Shown: positions 42,690 to 52,000 of the stretch, piece by piece | Numbering within the stretch: position 1 is the stretch's first letter | Layout of the letters: each line of letters opens with the position of its first letter | NCBI GenBank assembly: GCA_013397695.1 | Contig: VYZI01000018.1 | Span: forward strand, 3,016,920-3,080,919 | Direction of reading: 5' to 3' | Source: Centropus unirufus | Taxonomy: Eukaryota; Chordata; Aves; Cuculiformes; Centropidae | Length of the DNA: 64,000 bases | Notes under the pieces: generated by a model | Seen by the model: only the letters and a program-made list of their open reading frames with translations | Database searches by the model: none | What the model was told of the DNA's origin: nothing | Translations under genes and position numbers: made by a program

Positions 42690-45600
42690 CTGCAAAAAGA
42701 AACATCTGTGTATCACTAAAAACTACAGAGAATGTGTAGTGTTCATGATGAAGAAATTCTGTTGTGCTGTCCTTATTTTAACCTCCTAATACTTTCCAGG
42801 GTACAAGTTGTGTTGGTAGAAGTTAGCAGCATGACAGGTTTTCTTAGTTATCTTCCCTAGTATGTAGCACTCACTTAACCTCCCTACCAGCTTCTCTGAC
42901 AGACAGAAAATAAACAAAATTAAAACTGCTCTAGGTAGTTATGCTACCAAAACTTAAGCAGGCGTGTCTTACATTCTAGAACATGTCTCTCTAAATAGGA
43001 GAAACTACTGTTGGAAGTAAGCAACTACCTCTCTGCTTCACCTTTGTTCCAGCTATCCTTGTGATCTTGTTTCCTTTCCCGTCCATACCAAGCAGTGATA
43101 AAGCAACAGTCTCCTTACTTCCCGAGACCAGGGTCCTGCAGAGCTCAAAGCACCCTTCTCAGGCCTGTGGCTGCTCTAGCACATCTACATTATCTGTCTC
43201 AGGCACTCACATGTGGCAAGCTGTTCCGCAAGGTGGGTAGTACTGATATTTGCCTGGGGCCAGAGCAAAATGCTACTTACAATTTTTAATGTTTGAAACG
43301 TATGCCTGCCCGATGCCAAGACAATAGGCTTCTGGTGCATTATGATGTTCTTCACAGGACTTTAAATGCTATCACATTAGCAAAATGTGAGCAAGGAGCT
43401 TATATAAACCACCTGCTTGAACTGAAATATAGTTTAATCAACATACCTTGGTAGTTTCCATAACTACAGCAGCACTTTCATGTTTTTTATAGAGCTCATG
43501 TCTTCGATCCGGCTTACTCAGAAAACGTGGTTGCTTCTTCACTGGATCATCAAGACCAAATGTAGGGGAGCAAGTTTTTAATAACTGAGTAATATTGGGC
43601 ACAAAAATGAAAGGTTTGAATACAGATCTAGAAAGAGAAAATAGAACAGCGATCCTTTATTGATACAGTTTTATTAAAATTTTTGAGTCAGATTACTGTG
43701 TCTTTCCCCCATTCTCCTAATTCCTTCTTTTAAGAAAGAAATCTTAAGAAAGAAACACCTCCTTAGTGAAATTTAAGTCTGTCACAGTAGTGTTTCGCTA
43801 GGAGGGTCAGTAGATGGCATTTTTACATTGTATTCCTCCTATTTTTTTATTGTGCTTTTTCAAGGGAAAAAGAACAAACACAAAAAAGCAAAAAGTACAG
43901 TTAGACAAATTGCAACACTTTTCATTTAGATATTTGCTGCTTTTTATCCTAGTTACGTGCTGCTACATCACCTTGCAGGATCTGGAGTTCCAGTAAAGAA
44001 GTGAATACAGGGCAGATCAGGATTCTGAGGCAATACAGACACCATGCTTCCGGTTGTCATAAATCCGCCTTCCATATTAATGCCACTTTCTTTGTCACGA
44101 AGGATTTCCATCATTATTTCAGAAGTGATAGATCCTATTTAGGATACGACACAATTACTTGCACACAGCTCTACTTATAATACAAAATACTACTTATAAT
44201 ACTAAAAGCCATGTCATCTGCACTGGGTGTTTATTCCTTTAATAGGCATGGCAATTTTGGTTTGTTTGTGTTGGCAGAAAGAAAAAAGGTCACCCTAACA
44301 GCGTATCTTAATGTGCAACACACCCAAAAATATTATTGTTTTCCCCAATATGTTTATTTCAAAGGGTAGGTGATAATGAGCTGTAACATTTATGACTTAG
44401 AAAAGAGGGAGAACAATGACATACAGTGTTTCCCATATGGAAAAATACATGTGGCTAACAAATGGTTTTTCACCCAGCAGTTTTTCATATGGAAGTAGCT
44501 GGGATTAAAGGCTGAACTTAATGAGCACTGTGTGGAAGTTAAGATGAAACTCTGTAATAGTTACCAGTATTTGTACACAGTTAATGCCACTCAGTTGCTT
44601 CGGAAATGTAAAAATAATAACAACTGTGTGGATTTTGTGTCAAGCTGAAAATCAAATGCCGAGATGGATGCATTTTTTAATTTATTATTTTAATCATCTG
44701 ATCTCTTAAAGCACTTAAGACTTCAAGTGACAACTGAAAGGATTCACTGGAGTGACGTTCTTTACTCAAAATCAACAGAAACTACAGTAGTACATCCACT
44801 GGTAAAGAGGCACAGTGTGAGGTACGGTGCCAAATGTCTCTGTGGAAAGAACCCTCCACCCTTTCCACATATGCCTCTGCATCCAGTGTTCAAATTATAT
44901 TGCTGTTCATGTGGCATACGCTGGAGCTTAAATGCTGGCATGGTATCATTAGGCAAGCCAATATTCATATATATATATATATATAAATATATATATAAAA
45001 CAGGCAGCAATTGCAATTTCCTTTAAAAATTTGCTGTGCCAGTTGAGTATACACTCATGGCAGGGAAACATCGTCTACCATTTAATCTTTTTGTGTTTCC
45101 CCTCACTGCAGTTCTAGCTGCATAAAGATTCGGGGTTTTTTTCAGCTGCCTCGCTGTACCCTCTTCAAACAATCACTCTGCTGCTCATTCAGATGTCCTC
45201 AACATAATTTTTTTTTACACAATTCAGATTGCCTCTTGACAGACACACAGCACTGCATTTCAGCAAAGAAATGTTCTTAAGTATTCCCACAGTTGCCTGG
45301 GAAAGTCAAGAGAATTCAAGAAAATAGCAAGCTAGATGAATCAAAGAAATCAAAAGAAGCAACAGGTTGTCAGCTGTAAGTTGGCAACTTGTCCAGGAGG
45401 AAAGAAGGTATGGATGTTTTCCACCAGGCTCTTTACTAATTTTTATTCCTGAAACACATTCCCTTGTTTTTGAAATATAAATGATGTTCATATAAAAATG
45501 GTCTTCACCAGGTAGGAAGCCTGGAAAACAACCTGTCACACCACTGAGTGAAATAGATGGGAAGGGTAGATAATGAAACCAGTGATTTTACTGATGCTGT

Positions 45601-48396
45601 AAACCAAATAGCTTTTAGATAAGGAACCTATTTAAAATAAATCTAAAACTGAAACCACGTGAGGCTGATAACCTAAACACCCAGTGTGATTTCTTAAAAT
45701 GGCTCAGGTAAAAGCCTGAAAATGTGGATTTAGAATGAAAACACTGACAGAATCTCAATGTTACTATAATGCAAGTAAATACTGGTACGATGATTCAGTA
45801 TTCAGAACCTGCAATTCCCAAAATGAATGGAGGATTTACATGATCACTAGAGCAGGACAGCAAAAAGTAATTCATTCTGATGTGTTAACTAAAGGCTAAA
45901 CCTGGTCTGGCAGAGCTCAGCCCAATAAATTAAAAAAAAACTACAGGAGTGCAATGTAATTTTGGTTCGTATTAATTCAAAGAAGCAAGTGAATATGGAT
46001 GCAGCATTATTGTTCTCAGTGTGGTCGTGAGACTACACCAGGTTAGAGTGGCTGTTCTTGTCAAACTACAAAGATTTAAAAACCAATCTCCAAAGACAAA
46101 GAGATGTATGTGTATGCTGTGCTGTTGTCTTAGGCCTACATGAATGGTACCAGACTGAAGTTGTTCATAAGGTTCTGTTTGTGGCTGTAAACCATTTGGA
46201 GTCTGTTTTAGCCTCTGGGGTTTTTTTTCCTGCAGAGGTACGTAATAATAGGTGGTCTATCAAAATATTTTTAGACCTAGGTCTTATGGAGTATTTTGCG
46301 GTATGGTCCAACTGTGACTTCTCAGTGGTGTTACTGTAGCTGTGCATGTTTGATATTTGACTCTTGTTTTAATTTTTCCTCATCAATAAATTGGGAAAAA
46401 TGGATAGAAGACCGCAAGCTCAGCGCTTCTCCTTTAGGCAAAAGGTTTTCCTACTAAGTTCTGCTTCACCAAATCTTGTGAATCATTACCCACATGACAT
46501 GTCTGATGATTTATGGTTTAATGTGGCTCACAAAATACTTTACATCTCTTAAAAAAATATCAGAAATTATACCTTTGTGTTTGTTCATAAGTTTGTAGCC
46601 TTCACAGTATCGGCCTCTGGATGTGGTCATTCTGGCAGTATCTACATAAGAATACGTGGCAGCAAAATCAAATTCCTTTTTCCCATCCCACCAGCCCTTG
46701 CTTTTGGCATATTCCTTCAGTTCTGGGTGTTCTCTGTCAATCTTGGTTGTGATAGAGAGCTGGTTGGAAATATTCCGTACACCTCCTGTTTATAAGGTGA
46801 GGAAAGAATTATTTTAATACATTGAATGCTTTTTCCTGGTATTGGGTTTACAATCAGCTAAAGCAAATCAGTTCTAAAGCAATTTATGCACTGAAGAGTT
46901 TCCTACAAGACCTGAGAGTACTGCGGTTTATTTTTGGCCCATATAGTTTGGCCCAAATATTAGTTTGATGCCTTAATGGAATGGTAAATTGAAGTGAAGA
47001 ACACCCAATTGCTGTTGCATTTGAAATGTTTAAAGCAAAGATGATAATCCATACCTTCTACTTTTTCTGCTGCCCAGTATTTTCCTGATGTCTCCAGCAC
47101 CCATGCTTCCTTTCTGTCAGCTATCAAAAAACTGTTATGGTATGTAAACGCCATTTGGCTCTCCATACAGTTTCCTCCCTGTCCATACTTTTCAAGCAAA
47201 TCAACTATGATGGTAAGAGCCTTTTCAGCTGTGTCTGCTCTCTCGAGTCCAAGCCTAAAAGAGAAGGAAGATGTTCTGCTTTACGTACCACTGTTCAGCC
47301 CGAGTATTCCAATGGAACTGGAATGCTATTTCTGCAAGTACCCGATGCTTTTATGAAGAGAAAGGACCAAGTTGTTTAAAGGACTTGTCCAAAGTAGGTC
47401 CTGTATGTCCTTGACATGGGGAGAAACAACCAGATGGAAATATGGAAGGATGGAGAGGACTCCTAGGAAACACCTGCAAGTCCTGTGAGGGGATGGGGCT
47501 AGGGCAAACTGTACCAAGAAGTCACTCACTGCTGTAGGATGGCGAGTTACACCGGCACCCAGCGAGGCCCATGCAGGCTGTCAGGAGGCACGGGGCTGAG
47601 ACTGAAAAGTATGAGTGTGGAAGGAGGGGGAAATCGGGAATAAACACAGAAAAGGACCCAAGCACCAGTTCCTGAAGTCTGGCTGTGCTCTTGTTAAGTT
47701 TTGTTTCAGTTTCCTATCAGCTCTGCCGAGGAAAGGCAGTCTGGTTATTTCCTTGACAGATTCTGTTGTAGCACCTGATCCCCCCACGGGCTCCCAGCTC
47801 CCACCAGGACCTTACACCTATGTTTAACCACGGCTGTAGGAGCAGAACAGACTGAGGGAATTTCAGAAATGACATTTTCAGAAATGACAGCACGTATTTC
47901 CCCATAGAGCTCGGGCCAAAATGTTTCCACACGGCGTTCAGCGCCGGAGCGGCCCGTGCAAACCTCACGAGGTCCATGCCGAGGAGCGCCTCGCCGCCGC
48001 CGATCTCCTCCCGGCCCCACACCGCTTCGTTCCCGATGCACACGCCGTGCTCGTTGGCGCCCATCTCCGCGCCCCAGAGCCAGGCGGGGCGGCTCAGCAC
48101 CACGGCGTGGGTGCGCGCCGCCTGCTCCACGCTCAGGTAGGTGCACTGCAAGAGCCCGGCCGCGCCATCAGCCGCCGCGAACGGGGCGCGGGGGCCGCGG
48201 GGCCGCCCACCGCCTGCCCCCCCCTCACCTGCAGCGCGGCGCCGGGCGGGTGCGCGGCGGCCGGGAAGAACACGACCTCCTGCACCTCGTCCGCCGGGCG
48301 GTCCGAGTTCTTCCCGAAGACGACGCGGGCCCCCGCCGTGGCGGGCGGCAGCGCCACGAAGGTGTCGCAGGAGCGGGGCGGCGGCACGGGGGCCAT
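42534..48396 (-). CDS. SCRN3: SCRN3, secernin-3 (7 coding exons, 419-420 aa)
   Basis: Joined on the complement: 48396-48229, 48145-47964, 47254-47055, 46785-46573, 44134-43972, 43627-43447, 42689-42534. All introns are GT-AG and phases agree, giving 420 residues (419 if the alternative acceptor in exon 4 is used), against about 424 in human. The start is in a perfect GCCACCATGG context. SCDTFVALPP (Cys10) is the secernin nucleophile motif. FGKNSDRP, SRPAWLWGAEMGANEHGVCIGNEAVW, EALLGMDLVR, YHNSFLIADRKEAWVLET and KYWAAEKV are the peptidase-C69 core, and CIHFFTGTPDP and SVFKPFIF lie further on. Family knowledge: secernins have an Ntn-hydrolase fold; human SCRN3 is processed at Cys6 to expose an N-terminal glyoxylyl group, and its physiological substrate is unclear. 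It shares a bidirectional promoter with CIR1. The pro-segment before Cys is four residues longer than in human. Confidence 0.96.
42690..43446 (-). other. SCRN3: SCRN3 intron 6
   Basis: GT-AG intron of 757 bp. Unique sequence, nothing else recognised. Confidence 0.88.
43447..43627 (-). CDS. SCRN3: SCRN3 exon 6 (residues 309-369)
   Basis: Acceptor CTTTCTAG, donor ACCAAG|GTATGT. Encodes SVFKPFIFVPNITQLL, then a variable stretch and KPDRRHELYKKHE, typical of secernin C-terminal regions. Confidence 0.95.
43972..44134 (-). CDS. SCRN3: SCRN3 exon 5 (residues 255-309)
   Basis: Acceptor CCTAAATAG, donor GCAAG|GTGATG. Encodes SEIMMEILRDKESGINM, the TTGSMVSVLPQ segment and the conserved CIHFFTGTPDP. 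Confidence 0.95.
44135..46572 (-). other. SCRN3: SCRN3 intron 4
   Basis: GT-AG intron of 2,438 bp. Contains an (AT)n microsatellite at about 44,967-44,999; otherwise unique AT-rich sequence. Confidence 0.88.
44967..44999. repeat. (AT)n microsatellite
   Basis: About 33 bp of alternating A/T with two AA interruptions, within a SCRN3 intron. Likely length-polymorphic. Confidence 0.9.
46573..46785 (-). CDS. SCRN3: SCRN3 exon 4 (residues 184-254), NAGNAG acceptor
   Basis: The acceptor reads AAACAGGAG|GTG, so splicing after CAG (46,785) or after GAG (46,782) changes the protein by one residue. CAG is normally preferred. Encodes NISNQLSITTKIDREHPEL, GWWDGKKEFDFAA and the following linker. Donor CACAAAG|GTATAA. 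Confidence 0.94.
47055..47254 (-). CDS. SCRN3: SCRN3 exon 3 (residues 117-183)
   Basis: Acceptor TCTCTTTTAG, donor AGAAG|GTATGG. Encodes LGLERADTAEKAL, EKYGQGGNC and YHNSFLIADRKEAWVLET, followed by KYWAAEKV. Confidence 0.96.
47255..47963 (-). other. SCRN3: SCRN3 intron 2
   Basis: GT-AG intron of 709 bp, GC-rich near the promoter and AT-richer away from it. No repeat or exon recognised. Confidence 0.85.
47964..48145 (-). CDS. SCRN3: SCRN3 exon 2 (residues 57-117)
   Basis: Acceptor CTCTTGCAG, donor GTGAG|GTTTGC. The donor departs from consensus at +3 and +4 but keeps GT and G at +5. Encodes CTYLSVEQ and the most conserved secernin block, SRPAWLWGAEMGANEHGVC. Reading through the donor stays open for a while but loses similarity at once, which fixes the junction. 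Confidence 0.94.
48229..48396 (-). CDS. SCRN3: SCRN3 exon 1 (residues 1-56)
   Basis: ATG at 48,396-48,394 within GCGGCCACCATGG, donor CTGCAG|GTGAGG. Encodes the Pro-rich leader MAPVPPPRS, Cys10 of the SCDTF motif and FGKNSDRP. The sequence is very GC-rich because it lies in the CpG island, and the codons are correspondingly GC-ending, unlike the downstream exons. The frame is also open upstream towards the assembly gap without another plausible start. Confidence 0.94.
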
Positions 48397-48414
48397 GGTG
48401 GCCGCGGGGACTGC

Positions 48415-48442
48415 GGGGCAAAGGGGCGGGGGCAAAGGGGCG
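48415..48442. repeat. 14-bp G-rich tandem repeat at gap edge
   Basis: The unit GGGGCAAAGGGGCG occurs twice head to tail (48,415-48,428 and 48,429-48,442), immediately before the assembly gap. The array may continue into the missing sequence. Confidence 0.85.
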
Positions 48443-48446
48443 GAGC

Positions 48447-48807
48447 NNNNNNNNNNNNNNNNNNNNNNNNNNNNNNNNNNNNNNNNNNNNNNNNNNNNNN
48501 NNNNNNNNNNNNNNNNNNNNNNNNNNNNNNNNNNNNNNNNNNNNNNNNNNNNNNNNNNNNNNNNNNNNNNNNNNNNNNNNNNNNNNNNNNNNNNNNNNNN
48601 NNNNNNNNNNNNNNNNNNNNNNNNNNNNNNNNNNNNNNNNNNNNNNNNNNNNNNNNNNNNNNNNNNNNNNNNNNNNNNNNNNNNNNNNNNNNNNNNNNNN
48701 NNNNNNNNNNNNNNNNNNNNNNNNNNNNNNNNNNNNNNNNNNNNNNNNNNNNNNNNNNNNNNNNNNNNNNNNNNNNNNNNNNNNNNNNNNNNNNNNNNNN
48801 NNNNNNN
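48447..48807. other. Assembly gap (361 N) in shared promoter
   Basis: 361 undetermined bases between SCRN3 and CIR1, bordered by G-rich repeats. The transcription starts of both genes probably lie in or beside it. Confidence 0.98.
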
Positions 48808-48966
48808 GGCGGGACTAAGCAGGGGGCGGGGCTGCGCAGAGGAGCGGGGTGAACGCTGGGGGGCGGGGCTAGACCGGAGGGGTGGCTGTGAGTGCCGGAA
48901 GGCCCGCCCCGCGCCCCGGAAGGCCCGGAGGAGGCCGGTGCCGGTGTCTCCGTGCCCGCCGCCGCC

Positions 48967-49038
48967 ATGGGGAAGTCTTTCGCCAACTTCATGTGCAAGA
49001 AGGATTTTCACCCCGCCTCCAAGTCCAACATCAAGAAG
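48967..49038 (+). CDS. CIR1: CIR1 exon 1 (residues 1-24)
   Basis: ATG preceded by GCCGCC, donor ATCAAGAAG|GTGGGC. Phase 0. The reading frame is open upstream in GC-rich sequence, but this ATG has the ideal context and matches the known N-terminus. Confidence 0.95.
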
Positions 49039-52000
49039 GTGGGCGGGGCCCGCGGTGGCGGGGACGCCGGCGCTCCCCGGTGCCTCGTGCAGAGTTTCCT
49101 TGCGGCGTTGCCGGGGCCTGGGTCCGGGCCGGGGCTGGGCCGGCAGGGAGGGAGATCATAAACCAGGTGTCCCCGCTCGCAGGTGGATGCGTGCCGCTGC
49201 CGCCTGTTCCTGCATCCAGCTTTTCCACATCTGGTTCTGCAGGCACAGCGTCCCCCTGGTCCCGTCCAGGAGAACCTCTCCTTTCCCAGCGTTTCCCATG
49301 TGTTATCCCAGCATTTCCCACCTGCCCTCACCTCCTTCCCGAGCTCTCTTTCCCAGAGGTCTGTGCCATTCCAGGGGTTCCTGAGAGAACCTGGGATTCG
49401 GACCCAGGGAAGGCAGCGGCCTGTGCAGGTGTTCTCTGAGACGCCTCGTTCTCTTGCCTTACTAAACATTCCCACATCTTTTCAGCTCTCAAATTATGTT
49501 TGGAGTTGTAACCCATCAAAAACCGCTGTTTATGTGAATTTTATGGGATGAAAATAATTTGCCTGGTGTGAACAGAATGGGAATTTTCCCCTGCTAAATA
49601 TCTTCTGTAGACTGAACCAGTTCAGTATTTGAACGTTATTTAGGTCTGCGTAGTCTTTGTATTTGTTTAAAGTAGAAACTCGTTTAACCTAGGTATGGAT
49701 GGCAGAACAGAAAATATCCTATGACAAGAAAAAACAAGAAGAATTAATGCAACAGTATCTTAAGGAACAGGAGTCCTATGATAACAGGTGAGAGCTGACA
49801 TAAGATCACATACTTCTTCCTGCTGTTTCTTGTTTTCATGGCATTGAGGGTCACCTCATCATCAGTTGTTTGAAATGGCATCTCCCATTGACCACGGTTG
49901 TAGGAGAGAACAGTGACTCATAAACCGATATTTGGTTAGAGGTCACAGTAACTTCTTCCACATGCCTTGTGTGTGCCATGTAATTCATTTCAGAATAAGT
50001 TACGTTGCCCTGAACAGGGAGTAACCAGCCTTGTACAGCGACACATTTGGATCACTCAGAAATCTGCTCTCCGTGAATCTGAGGACACGGACTTATGTTT
50101 CAGTTTTGACTGAAATGCGTGATTTTTTTGGCACACGGTGGAGCGCACGAAAGTATTGACTGGTCTCAGGTTTTTTGATGTTCAACTTCTAGCACTCAGA
50201 TCAACAAATTTTAAAAATGCCAGTTATTATCACAATTTCTTATGTACTTTTTTTTTCAATAAGTTCTACCAAAGCGAATGCTTTTTATGTAACAACTATA
50301 ACTCTGTCCTTTCTGCCTAGATTGCTTATGGGTGATGAGCGTGTGAAGAATGGTCTTAATTTCATGTATGAGGCCCCGCCTGGAGCAAAGAAAGGTATTC
50401 TGGCTTCCTGACCTGAGCAGACAGCACTGCAAAGCTAAAAACCCTCTGGAGAAATACGCATAGTATCTTTTATTTTAAAATGATGTGTTCATGGTGAGGT
50501 AATACTGGAAAGTTTGGTCTTTATGGCTTCCTGTGTGAATGTGCAGAGATAACCTATGTGGTAGTTTTGACCTCATGATATTTTACTTTCTTTCAAACTG
50601 AGAATGGTTGGATTTGTTTGGTTTTTTTATGCAACGGTTCAAGGTGAAGGGAAAAGCAGACAAAATATCTTCCCTGGCAACAGCAGAAATGCTGCCCTTA
50701 GCCAAAGGTGTTTCTTTGGCCAATTATAAAAGCCATTGAGTGGGGAGGACTGGAACTCACTGAGGCAATGACTCAAGCAATACACATTTGTATTTTGGCC
50801 TCCTATCCTTTATAGAAACAGAAATGTTGCTTTTGGTTAAAATTTCTGCCCATAATTCAGCTCGATGCATGTCGGGTTTAGGAAATAACAAAGCAAGAAG
50901 CTAATTAGTGGAAGTTTTATAAATAATAAATACTGAAAATCTTTAATCGGCAGTGCTGGATGACAGGACTGATGGGTCTGGCTGTGGCTCTATTTAATAG
51001 TTTGATAAACAGAAATTACTAAATGCCTGCTGGATACATTCAAGCTTTGTTAAAATTAAGGGACTGATATAACTAGGTGCAGAACGAAGAAAACGTACTC
51101 TAACATGTTCCCTTGAAAAATGTATCTTTCCCATTTGAACCGAAATGCTTCATTGGGCTCATTCATTTAGAGCAAATTTTTTCAATTATTTAACTACAAA
51201 AGCTCTTAAGGTAATCCCTTAGGATTAGTGCAAATGCAATTTTAAATTATTGATTTTTACTAAAAAAAAAAAAATACCTTTTTGTAAAGATTTTTAAATT
51301 GCGAATTATTGCTGCTTTTGCAAAAAAAAAAATTCAAAGTTTTTTGTATTTGTGTATCAAATCAATATGGTTTTCAAATATGATTCTGGTTTTACAGGGT
51401 GTGTAACTTCATGTACTGGCAACTGATTATTTGTAACTGTGCTCTCTAAATAAATTTGCTTTCTGAGTATTTGCACTTTTATATTGGTATAAACCATAAA
51501 ATATGTTGTCTTTAGTAGCTGTAGGACAGTAGCTGCATTTTACATGTATAATTAACGTATAATTTCTTTTCTTTCCATGACTTCTGAACATTCAAAGAGG
51601 AAACCAAAGAGGTATTTCATTGCATCATTTCTTACATTTTCTTCCTACTTAGTCAAAATCTGTGTAAAAAAACTGAAACTTCCAATATCTTCTGTTTTAT
51701 AGCAAGAAGGAGAGACTGAATACAAATTTGAATGGCAGAAAGTCGCCCCTCGAGAAAAGTAAGTTGTCTGAATTTTATCCAAACAATATTTTTTCTTCTT
51801 GCTTACCTTTCATACTTTTTTCTTTCCCCTCCCCACCCTGTTTTCTTTTCAGAAAGGTCATTTGTGTAATCCTGTCATGTCCTGGCAGTTAATTAGTAAA
51901 ACCTGTAAACCTGGAGCCAGTTCCTTCATCAGCTTAGTTTTTGTTTGAATTCTACATCCATATTTGTTTTTTTTTACATAGTGAATTGAATATTTTTCTT

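Larger units (their letters stand above)
48415..48966. promoter_or_regulatory. Bidirectional CpG-island promoter SCRN3/CIR1
   Basis: The start codons of SCRN3 (minus, 48,396) and CIR1 (plus, 48,967) are 571 bp apart in a CpG island. GC boxes GGGGGCGGGG occur at 48,822-48,831 and 48,859-48,868. Two CCGGAAG ETS/GABP-type sites at 48,895-48,901 and 48,916-48,922 lie in duplicated GGAAGGCCCG contexts. No TATA box is visible. A head-to-head pair with SP1 and ETS sites is a classic housekeeping promoter design. The central 361 bp are missing. Confidence 0.8.

Noticed and set aside
47717..48421. Single long minus-strand frame containing SCRN3 exons 1 and 2
   Set aside because: The real protein leaves this frame at the 48,229 and 47,964 donors. 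The joining sequence is intron that happens to stay open.
47921..49384. Very long + strand open frame spanning the SCRN3/CIR1 promoter
   Set aside because: It runs through 361 undetermined bases and is antisense to SCRN3 exons 1-2. GC-rich DNA has few stop codons; the peptide is low-complexity Arg/Pro/Gly with no domain.
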